Assembly: GCA_022925895.1 (NCBI GenBank)
Contig: JAKSYS010000673.1
Span: 1 to 33,725, forward strand
Length of the DNA stretch: 33,725 bases
Reading direction: 5' to 3'
Source of the DNA: Fragilaria crotonensis
Lineage: Eukaryota; Bacillariophyta; Fragilariophyceae; Fragilariales; Fragilariaceae
Shown here one piece after another: positions 1-8,292 of this stretch. Position numbers and translations under genes: made by a program. Each line of letters opens with the position of its first letter. Position 1 is the first letter of the stretch. The notes beneath the pieces are model-generated. The model was not told where the DNA came from. It saw only the letters and a list, made by a program, of their open reading frames with translations, and searched no databases.

Positions 1-232
1 GCATTACCACCCGCGATTTTTCGAAAACAACCAAATAATACACCCGGATATAGTCTGGCACCGCGCCGGTTTTGGTGCTGTTTGGGCGCTTGTTGCAGCA
101 CGCCGCGCCACTTTTGCACGACGGAAAGTCAGTTCGTAAATTCTGAAACGCAGCCGAACTTATTTCGTATGAACCGATTTCACTCTTTCACAACAATTGA
201 TCTGTTAGAAGCCTTCCTCAATTTACATTAAA

Positions 233-499
233 ATGACCACTACTGACGCTGAACCAGTCGCTGCAGAGGCTGCCCCTGCGAAGAGAGTCTCAACTCGTGC
301 CAAGAAGACTGTTATCAAGAAGGACGAAGAGGTCAAACCAGTTGTGGCGAAGAAGAAGACGGTCGCCAAAACGCCCAAGCCTGCTCCTGAAAAGAAGGAG
401 AAGCCACCCGCAGCCAAGAAGGCAGCGCCAAAGAAGAAAGCCGCCCCTAAGAAGAAGGCCGCACCCAAGAAAAAGAAAGAGAAGAAAGCTGAAGAGTAA
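233..499 (+). CDS. Lys/Ala-rich histone H1-tail-like protein (88 aa)
   Basis: Small, very basic protein. After an acidic/Ala N-terminus (MTTTDAEPVAAEAAPAKR) it is almost entirely Lys, Ala and Pro, with tandem AAPKKKA units near the C-terminus and a KKKKEKKAEE tail. AAPKKK repeats are characteristic of linker-histone C-terminal tails and bacterial or dinoflagellate H1-like proteins, which bind and condense DNA. No winged-helix globular domain is present, so this is a tail-only protein. The ATG sits in an AAA ATG ACC context. Codon use in the Lys run mixes AAG and AAA, so it is not a simple microsatellite. A second Lys/Ala-rich gene lies about 750 bp downstream on the same strand. A nucleolar or ribosomal tail protein is the alternative. 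Confidence 0.72.
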   Translation: MTTTDAEPVAAEAAPAKRVSTRAKKTVIKKDEEVKPVVAKKKTVAKTPKPAPEKKEKPPAAKKAAPKKKAAPKKKAAPKKKKEKKAEE

Positions 500-894
500 A
501 GTTGGGAACTAAACGGGGGTTCGATGCTGCCAGGTGTTTTTGTGCTGTAGGAGTATGTGTACAACTATGTACGAGTATTCAGGAGAACCATTAACATAGT
601 TATAAGGCATAGTTTGCGAGGTAAAACTGTCTATAGTTGTAGACTTTCATGCACTGTTGTCATGGTCCCCATTTGCAACACCTTGTAATTGATGCAACCA
701 TGTCAAACGAGCACGCATTTTGTTGCTCTGTTGTATGTTGTCGTTTGCGAGTTCTTTCAGCCAGTTTGCGTGACTCATGAAACAAGACGCTAGCTCAGTG
801 AGACTGCTATCATGAGAACAATCCCGCGAACTGCTATCCCAAAATGTCACCGACAGTATTCCCACATACATGTATGAATACATTTTTCATGTTT

Positions 895-1047
895 CGATTA
901 GAATGCAAGGAAATGACGTCAATCATGACGTCACATTACCAACCCTCCGCGTACTGCCTACGGTGATACAGTACTCCAGTAAGACAGTAGCATAGGAAGA
1001 GCATGCTGATTGGTGCGGCTTGACCTCATTTCCTTGCATTCTAATCG
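895..1047. repeat. 27-bp inverted repeat flanking a 99-bp spacer
   Basis: Positions 895-921 and 1021-1047 are reverse complements over 27 bases with one mismatch (core arm GAATGCAAGGAAATGA). The spacer is 922-1020. It lies between the two Lys/Ala-rich genes, about 190 bp upstream of the second. It could be a cruciform-forming promoter element or the termini of a very small MITE-like element; no target duplication was evident by eye. Confidence 0.8.
914..933. promoter_or_regulatory. Two tandem perfect CRE/bZIP palindromes
   Basis: TGACGTCA occurs at 914-921 and again at 926-933, 12 bp apart. The first lies at the inner edge of the left arm of the 27-bp inverted repeat; the right arm carries the single mismatch exactly in this box (TGACCTCA). 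TGACGT is the core of the CO2/cAMP-responsive elements described in the Phaeodactylum carbonic anhydrase promoter and is a general bZIP/ATF site. Regulation of the neighbouring genes is inferred from position only. Confidence 0.55.
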
Positions 1048-1258
1048 GATCCGTGCATACGGACTGTATTATGAACATTTACATCATGTATAAATATATA
1101 TATGTGACTTTAGAATCTATGCAAGTTTTAAATGAGAACTCACATCAGGACGTGGTGTCACCTGGTGAAATCACAAACGAACCTGCTGAGAAGCACACAA
1201 CAACTCAATACCTCACTTGCACCACACCATTGAACCATGCCAACCGTCGAAGTTGCAC

Positions 1259-1546
1259 ATGCTGAAGGAGGCAAATGCTCTCCGGAAGACTCGTGCTCGT
1301 GCCGCTGCCACAGCTGCTTCTGCAGCTATTTCGAACATCAGCAAGCCTGTCAAGGCAAACAAGGAAGAATCAGCCAAGGCAGTTCCGGCCAAAAAGACAA
1401 AGCCTGCGACGAAACGTTCCGTCGTCAAGAAAACCAAGACCACCGATTCTTCAAAAAAGGAAAACAAGTCGGACGAGGCACCGAAGAATGATGATTCTTC
1501 CAAACAGGAGAATATGGCGGGTCCACATGGGGAATATCTTTCCTAG
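1259..1546 (+). CDS. Second Lys/Ala/Ser-rich basic protein, start or frame uncertain
   Basis: From the ATG at 1259 this encodes 95 aa beginning MLKEANALRKTRARAAATAA, followed by Lys/Ala/Thr-rich sequence (AVPAKKTKPATKRSVVKKTK) and a Ser/Asp/Asn tail. The composition resembles the 88-aa protein upstream and histone H1 tails. An earlier ATG at 1237 with a good context (ACC ATG CCA) encodes MPTVEVAHAE in another frame. It would join this frame if about one G were missing or extra near 1267-1272, so the true N-terminus may be MPTVEVAH with an indel. Function is inferred from composition only: DNA or chromatin binding. Confidence 0.5.
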   Translation: MLKEANALRKTRARAAATAASAAISNISKPVKANKEESAKAVPAKKTKPATKRSVVKKTKTTDSSKKENKSDEAPKNDDSSKQENMAGPHGEYLS

Positions 1547-1641
1547 GAGTCCTTGGAGTGTTTTCCACATCGTTCACGAAAAAATCGCAGCGCAAGGTGA
1601 AAGACCTTGATGGATTCATTTGCATATGACTTTCCAGTTAC

Positions 1642-2004
1642 TTAAGCACGCAATTCACGTTCCGACTCTACCAATTTGACTGGGTTGCGTTTGTAGTCCA
1701 AAAACTTTGTGAACGACGAGATCCTCCTAGGTCGCCAGGCGTCAGCCATGTACTCCATTTGGGCTGAGAGGAACTGCTGTCACCACCAAGGCAGAAGCTT
1801 TGCACAATATCCGAACCACCATCCATTTTCAAACAATGTCTTTTCTCCGCAGACCTCGATATTTCTTGGACGATCAAATGTGCGCCTGTGAACCATTGGA
1901 AATCTTGTGCCGCCTATGAAAGGTAGGAAGTCGAACCATATTGACTGCTCATCATCTTTTGAACTCTTTTGTGCTCGATGGCGCAATGAGACCTTGGGGT
2001 TTGT
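1642..2004 (-). pseudogene. Unidentified gene remnant with in-frame TGA
   Basis: On the minus strand one frame reads protein-like sequence from about 2004 (after an upstream TAG) to a TAA at 1642, with no ATG at the 5' end. It includes WFDFLPFIGGTRFPM, PRNIEVCGEKTLFENGWWFG, then a TGA at 1780-1782, then continues in the same frame QQFLSAQMEYMADAWRPRR and ends LVESERELRA. The sequence on both sides of the TGA has a coding-like amino acid mix, which suggests a truncated gene with a nonsense mutation. The family is not recognised. Confidence 0.4.
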
Positions 2005-2416
2005 GTTTGCGAAAGGCTAGTAACAATCGTCACAGCTGACTACGAACATTGTTATGCGAGGATGGCACGGAAAGGTAGTCTTAATCTTAATAATGACGAC
2101 GGACCCAGCTTTAGATCTGCCTTCCATACAATCAATCATGTGGATACAAGTATGGTGTTCTCGATCGTTACAAGGTTACACAGGAATGCGCTGCAGTTAC
2201 TAACACCTGGATTAAATCGGCACCGGGGCACCGCATCGCCGCCCATATCTTTCAGGACTTTACGTGTTAAGATTCGATTGCGCACATTAGGATGTTACAT
2301 GACAATGGCGCTTCTACTGCACGGTGCGAAGCAAGTAGATCTAGCTGACTTTTTGGTAACCCTATATGATTCGCATCTGAATCGTGGTTCGCCATTCTCT
2401 GAATATCGGTTTTTAG

Positions 2417-2683
2417 TTCGAAAAAACGTACGATAGGTCTGGCTTATACTTCGGAAACGCACGATAGGCTTGGTTTGTATTTCGAAAACGCACGATAGGT
2501 TTGATTCGTACTTTGCCAAGGCGCGAGGAGGGTCATTGGTAGGTGGTCTAGTAGTTTTATAATCCCTAACATGCTCGCATTTGAATCGTGGTTCGTCCCC
2601 TACTTAATCTTGGTTTGTACGTCGACAGCGCACGATAGGTTTGATTCGTACTTCGAAAACACAAGATAGGTTGGCACGAATAC
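2417..2683 (+). repeat. Degenerate 31-bp tandem repeats in two clusters
   Basis: Units of about 31 bp with the core ACGATAGGTTTGATTCGTAC occur at 2417-2449, 2450-2480 and 2481-2511, and again at 2621-2651 and 2652-2683. The clusters are separated by about 110 bp. A flanking segment (GAATCGTGGTTCG) is also repeated about 204 bp apart (near 2380 and 2584), so the whole block probably arose by segmental duplication of an array. No coding role is evident. Confidence 0.75.
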
Positions 2684-3632
2684 TCGACCATGTGCACTTC
2701 TACATGTGGATGTAACCTTTGTTGCGACAATGGGACACCTATCTGGAGTGTACTCGGAACCGGCGTTGAGTCGAACACCCCGCAATCGCTCAACCAGTAT
2801 ACAAACTGACTCTAGTAGCAATATGCACATAGACTACTCTAGATGAATCACACATTTACTAGGAGTCCAGTGTCTCACGTATAAACCTTTGCGAACAATG
2901 GTCGCCACAGATGCGTTTAGGTTGTAGGGCTTCAAGTTGATCAATCGTACTACAGTACTCGCTCCTCGACCTTGGAAAGTGTTGATTGGGTCACAATGCA
3001 CCATGTCTTCTTCAAAAATTGCTATGCCGAAGTGCGCGCCGTTTCTCTGTACATGGATTATTGTTACAAAATTTCAAGCAATTGACCGTCGCTGAAGAAG
3101 TCAACGTCTGTATGCATTTCTGTCGCGCATACGTCAAGTTCGCCGGTCCTTGAGACCGCGGAGTATTACCATGGCAGAGATACTGGGGTTGTACACAACA
3201 ATCCACTAGCATAGGTTTTTCCTGCGTAGAATGTATGCGTTCTCGGGGATACGTCTGAATGCGTGGGAAGGTTTCAAAATTGAGGTGAACACGTGGACAC
3301 ACGGTGCAACAGGCAAAAGCACCATACCGGGACTTAGATTCCTTTCCATTTCATTCGATAGTACTCCAAGTACTTGGCAGCACCGTACTCTGGAGTATTC
3401 CCCGACAGAATGCCTGAATGATGATATGGCAAAACTGCCTATCTAGATGGACGCAAGTCCACAACGCACACGAGGTCCGTTACAGGAATTTTGGGCGGTC
3501 GCACACCAGCTCCGAATCTTCCTTCTCACAAAAGTGTCGCCATGACTGTGCCAGTCGGTCGTGCCGCGTTTGGCTGACACGGCCCACGTCTGTACCCCCG
3601 CCCCACAATGAGTCACACGAGAGACCATTTCG

Positions 3633-3709
3633 CCAATCAGGGGGCAAGAAATCGAGCTCAACGACTTTCTCTGCTCTCAACGATTCGACCTCTCCTCGAT
3701 ACATATATT
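3633..3709 (+). promoter_or_regulatory. Candidate ODC promoter: CCAAT box and TATA-like motif
   Basis: A CCAAT motif at 3633-3637 and a TATATT motif at 3704-3709 lie about 275 and 200 bp upstream of the first in-frame ATG of the ornithine decarboxylase gene. Spacing is plausible for a core promoter but the motifs are short and diatom core promoters are poorly defined. Confidence 0.25.
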
Positions 3710-3908
3710 TTTTTGACTGTAATAAAGCGTGAAGCGTGAACCCGTGCAAGCGTGGACCCTCGAGAACAGAACACAAGTGCCCAAAATCAAATCTCCCCGA
3801 TTCGAGTGTTCAGTTAAAGGGGTTCATAAAAACCAAAAAGCCGTCGAAGCACCAGTCAAGCCTTTCAGTCGAAGCTCATCACCGAGTAAAGTCTCTCTTT
3901 CAAACCTT

Positions 3909-5876
3909 ATGATTACTTCTTCATACGCTTCTGATTTACTCCAGGATATCTTGAAAGAAAATGAAGTCTTTGTTGGTGGTTCTTCCATCGGGAAAGGTTT
4001 CAAAAAGGCCGCTCGTCACTACTTGCGCACGTCTTCTATCGCTAAGTACGAGCAGATGAACCTCTCTCCCTCGAGAAGCTGCATTCTACGTGGTTGACAT
4101 TGGAGTTGTGGTCTCTCAAGTCTATCAATGGCGTCGCTACTTGCCACGCGTGGAACCCTTCTATGCCGTGAAGTGTAACCCTGATCCTGTTCTCATCAAG
4201 ACTCGCCATTCTAGGCTGCAACTTTGATTGCGCCTCCAAGAAGGAGATTGACATTGTCCAAAAGATCACTGCTGACTTGCCTCGCAAACCGGAGATCATT
4301 TATGCTAATCCCTGCAAGGCTCGCCACCACATTGCGCACGCTGTCTCTAGGGCGTTCGCATGGTCACCTTGACAACGTGGCGGAAGTCAAGAAGTTGGCG
4401 GAGATCTCGACTGGTATTAAGCTCCTCATGCGCATCGTCACTGACGACAGAGGCTCGCAATGCCGTTTGAGCTCCAAGTTTGGTGCTCCCAGATCCAGAT
4501 GGCGGAACTTGCTTTCCGCTGCTAAACAAACGGGAATGGAAGTCGTTGGAGTGTCCTTCCACGTTGGAAGTGGATGCCGCGACTCCACCCGCTACCACCT
4601 GGCTCTCAAGGACTGCCGCGAGCTCTTCGATATTGCCAAGGAGGAGTACGGATTCAACCTCAACATTCTCGACATTGGAGGTGGTTTCCCTGGAGAGACG
4701 CATTCCTTCTACAATCCCGAAGTCCTCGATTCTGACGACGACGAAGAAGACGCTTCCAGCGAGGAAGGATTGGAGAAAGCTGACGCTCAGGAAGAAACTC
4801 CCTACATGTTCTTTACCGAGATTGCCGAGACGGTATCTCCATGGATCGACGAATTGTTTGAACCAAGTGTCCGCGTCATCGGGGAACCCGGACGTTACAT
4901 GGTGGCTGCTGCGGCCACCTTGGTGACCTCAGTTGTCGGATCCAGATCCAACGAAATGGACGACTTGCCCTTCAAGCCGGAGGCCTTTTCTGACAATGAA
5001 ACGTCGGAGACCGTCTTTGAGAGATCCCGCCAGGAGGAAAACAATATTGTTCGCCAGCGCGGTGCCTCCTTTGACATGCGCCAGCGCGGCGCCTCCTTTG
5101 ACATCACGAACGGAGGAGATGAGCAAGTCTGGGAGACCATCACCGAGGAGCTCAACGACTACGCTAAGTACTTCGCCAAGCAGACCTTCATCACTCAAGT
5201 CACTGATGCTTACAACGATGGTTTGGATCTCTACAACGAAGATTTCAATACCCAGGCTGATCTGTTGGGAGTCCCCAACAAGAGTCAGATGCAAAGCATG
5301 ATCCGCACGGTTGAGGGCATGACCAAGAGTATTGCCATTGGCGAAGACGTAGGAGGCCAGATTTCTTGGCTGCTGCCGGCGAAGCCGCTGTCAACGGTAT
5401 GGTCCTCCAGGCTGTCGCCGATTCGGCCTCTCCAAGACGACTATGCCTACTACGTCAACGACGGCGTCTATGGAGCGTTCAACAATCTCATGTTTGATCA
5501 CGCCAACGTCCGTCCTCGCGTCCTCCGTGTCGAGGTTGACGATGCCAACGGAAACGAACACGTCTACGTTGAGTCCGACGTTGACAAGCTCCTTTACGCG
5601 TCCACCGTGTTCGGACCTACTTGTGACTCTATCGATGTCATTGCCCGCTCTGTCTTGTTGCCCAAGCTCAAGATTGGAGACTGGCTCTACTTCCAGAACA
5701 TGGGTGCCTACACGATGGCCGCGGCGTCCAGCTTCAACGGATTTGAGCCAACGGAGAAGATGTACGTGTGCTCGGTGCAACTCGAGTTCTTCGAATCGCT
5801 GATCGCGGGACCGTCCGAGGATGAACAGCACCAGAACATGTTAGATCGCGTGGCAGAGGAGAAAAAGGACCCCTGA
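3909..5876 (+). CDS. ODC: Ornithine decarboxylase (frame-disrupted copy)
   Basis: PLP enzyme of the fold-III group IV decarboxylase family, converting ornithine to putrescine, the entry step of polyamine synthesis. Landmarks in order: [11 protein letters not shown] (PLP Lys, ~4150-4180), [63 protein letters not shown] (catalytic Cys and Asp), [13 protein letters not shown]. The reading frame is broken about six times: near 4061-4071, 4201-4206 (apparent loss of two bases), 4350-4352 (GGG), 4369-4370 (TT), 5357-5358 (CC) and 5427-5433 (CTCTC). Each is repaired by restoring one or two bases in a short run. The longest open frame is 4224-5876. The codon frame is open upstream to about 3729 without ATG; 3909 is the first in-frame ATG. 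A ~190-residue extra segment between EPGRY and YYVNDG is unusual. Either assembly indels or a young pseudogene. Confidence 0.85.
5052..5105 (+). repeat. 27-bp in-frame tandem duplication in ODC
   Basis: Two adjacent 27-nt units (5052-5078 and 5079-5105) encode RQRGASFDM and RQRGASFDI. They differ by a synonymous T/C and the final base. Each contains R-x-R-x-x-S, the consensus favoured by basophilic AGC-type kinases, so a duplicated phosphorylation site is possible. Confidence 0.85.
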
Positions 5877-5977
5877 CACGGTTCACAGTGGATTGATGGA
5901 TGTATTGTGTTTGTGAAACCTGATGCAACGGGTGTCCAATGGCATTGATAAATAATGATCTCATTATAAGGAAGCAT

Positions 5978-7803
5978 CTAACATAGCCGAGTCTGAAGCT
6001 TCTGAAAAAATCTGAAGAGATGGTGCTGAAAAGGATATCTTAACCCTGTGCTTGGTGAGAAGATTGATTGCCCTACAAGGTCGAAATCACTGAGAAGGAT
6101 CAGATCCTTTTCATCACGCCAGGCGTTAGGGAATATCTCATCCGGAATTCCTATCCAATGCCGAAACGCATCAGTCAAATGCTGATCTGTCGTGTATACC
6201 TTGTCTGTGAAGCGGATTGCCGGTCGCGGTACCTTGAAACAATGTGGTACGACTTCGTCTTCCACGCGATCACCCTGAGTATTGCCAGCTCCTTTTGCCT
6301 GGCATTCCGCAATATTTGTACGGTATAGAATGACGATGTTTCGTCTCGTTTAAGAATGGTGCAGGGGTGCAGATTGTCCAATCAAACACTCGACGAGTCC
6401 AATTCCAGGGAACGGTCGTGATGCCGCCGTCCGAATTTGATGTAGTCGTCGTGTTGTTTTTGTTGTTAGGGTGATCATAAAACAAGAGGTACGGAGATTG
6501 TTGGGGTACGGGTAGTCTTTTGTTCGGCACTCGTCCGAATTTTAGTAGCCACTTCGTCCATGACATGGGCTGGAGTGTACATGGGCGTCGTTTTCTTTCC
6601 ATTGAGCGTTTCATTGGTTCGTTTGGAGTAGCAGCAGTAGTAGCACGATGATGATTGTCCCATGCTGCCTTCCAATCGGACCCATAATCCATGACAATTT
6701 CATCCCCAGGTTGCAGATCTCGGAGTGCCACGAGTTCCAAAACAAGACCTGTTCATCGGCGTGGTCCTCCAGATCTGGAATACTCCATCGGAGCCACGAG
6801 TCATTAGATTGTTGAACGGACCATTGCAGTTTGACATTGGGTGTGTCATGATGATTGATGAGATTGACTATTGGAGAATACGGAAATAGTACCATGGATG
6901 ATTGGGGATGGCCGTAACAGTAATTCAGCAAGAGTTGCCACTGCTGTTCCAGGGTTTCACTCTGCTTTGATTCTTTGATTTTGATCGTGTTGAGCGTTAT
7001 CTCCCAGTCAAAGATCGGAACAACTGGCACCGGAGCGACGATGGATCCCTTGGGTAAAAATCGAGATGCAAACGCACCTCGGCCTGAGATGGAGGATGAC
7101 TTTGGTAGGAGATTGTCCAAACAGGTGCCGTGGTGACGGAGCCATTCCTGGGAACGAAGGGGTGGGTCCTGGTGATCATTATCATCGTCATCCCACAAAC
7201 TCCGTTCCTGAAACCATTCTTCCGTCTGAGGTGATAGCAGTTCTTGACCAGCGACAACGTCCTTGTGAATGTACCACGTGTAATTGTGATATTGAGTAAA
7301 GGATCCAGCTGCCTTGCACGTTTCTCTGGGACAATCCCCATCGTCGCGGTCAACACGATAGGGTAAAATATTCGATTTTCCTTTCACGCTGTTGGTCAGC
7401 ATGCCAACACCTGGCGTGACAGAATGAACAACCTTTCCTTCGTTCATACCTCCAGTGTCGTATGCTGATTTCCAGTAATTGTATTGGAAGAAGTCGACGC
7501 CGACAGTATTCATGATATCCGGAACTTGGATGACAATGTCTCCAGGAAGGACGGGAGAACCTCGTCGGCGATCCATGAGTGTAAAGATACCAAATCCATC
7601 CAAATACGACTTGGCCATGACGAGGGTGCAATCCGGAGGGACATTTGGTTGACTACTTCTTGCTGCTGTCGTCGTCGAGCACGTCGTCTCATCATTATCA
7701 CCATGACTGCCACCAAGACACTGTTCTTGCAAGACTTGCGACGAGACCAGTCTCGTCAAAAGAAAACACTGGTGAAGGTGAAGATAGTGAACAGCATACG
7801 CAT
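5978..7803 (-). CDS. SET-domain protein with N-terminal signal peptide (frame-disrupted)
   Basis: A SET-family protein of roughly 600 aa. The ATG at 7801-7803 starts MRMLFTIFTFTSVF, which runs into TRLVSSQVLQEQ to make a typical signal peptide if one T is restored at 7758-7761. A first half-repeat reads YLDGFGIFTLMDRRRG and GDIVIQV. The SET core follows: ISGRGAFASRFLPKGSIVAP, NYCYGH, LINHHDTPNVKLQW, then GDEIVMDYGSDWKAAWDNHH. The last segment needs one more base in the A run at 6739-6742. The C-terminal part (PCTILKRDETSSFYTVQIL, then VPRPAIRFTDK, FRHWIGIPDEIFPNAW) resembles the tail seen in stramenopile SET proteins and needs single bases at 6380-6381 and 6273-6275. SET enzymes are lysine methyltransferases, but a signal peptide argues for a secretory or plastid-envelope substrate rather than chromatin. 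Convergent with ODC, 101 bp apart. Confidence 0.75.
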
Positions 7804-8292
7804 TTCTTGTTGTTGATTGTCACTTGTCAATGGCCAATTCGTTCTCTTCAACCATCGGCACTTGGCCAACTTCACACCCAACCCAATGTTGATGATGTTG
7901 TGTCCTTTGACCTTTTTAGAGTCCTATGACGACGAAGATACGCTCATATCCCGAACCGAAGGTCGAAGAAAGATTTTAAATCAATACACTCGGAGTACGC
8001 TAGTAGCAAGTACACAAGCCTACTCCAGTACATGTACATGTCATTCTTTCAGACTTTATCATTTATATAAACATACATTTATAATAACTAATAACAGAAC
8101 ACAGATCGTAGTACGTGTAACCATCCTTTCTGTCGTGAGTGTGGGCAAAGATAGACACTGATAAGCAAAGCAACGTATCAACCATCAACATCGAACACGT
8201 CTCGTCAACCCTGGAAAGCCGTCGAAAATGTTCGTTGATCAATCGCTGTAGCACCGCACAACGCACTTGTATTCCGTTCGCAAATACTAGTA
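7804..8292. other. Intergenic DNA upstream of the SET gene
   Basis: About 490 bp between two same-strand (minus) genes. AT-rich around 8050-8100 (ATTTATATAAACATACATTT), with several GTAC words near 8000-8040. No gene or RNA seen. Confidence 0.4.

Larger units (their letters stand above)
500..1236. other. Intergenic DNA between the two Lys-rich genes
   Basis: Contains the 3' flank of the first gene, the 27-bp inverted repeat with CRE boxes, and the upstream region of the second gene with an AT-rich stretch (TATAAATATATATATG near 1089-1104) that may serve as a TATA region. A 78-codon minus-strand open frame at 647-883 begins with ATG but has no recognisable features. Confidence 0.4.
2005..3908. 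other. Long intergenic region with degenerate repeats
   Basis: About 1.9 kb with no supported gene. An open frame of 124 codons at 2062-2436 runs into the 31-bp repeat cluster and has no recognisable domain. The last ~300 bp are the upstream region of the ODC gene. Palindromic GTAC-type words (GATAGTACTCCAAGTACTTG at 3358-3377) occur here. Confidence 0.4.

Noticed and set aside
517-535. GGGGGTTCGATGCTGCC resembling a tRNA T-arm
   Set aside because: No acceptor, D-arm or anticodon arm can be built around it.
647-883. 78-codon minus-strand ORF with an ATG
   Set aside because: No domain, no compositional signal, and it sits in the 3' flank of the first Lys-rich gene; length is within chance expectation.
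2062-2436. 124-codon plus-strand ORF
   Set aside because: Runs into the 31-bp repeat array, no recognisable motif, unremarkable composition.
3012-3302. 96-codon minus-strand ORF
   Set aside because: No motif or homology recognised; overlaps other open frames equally long.
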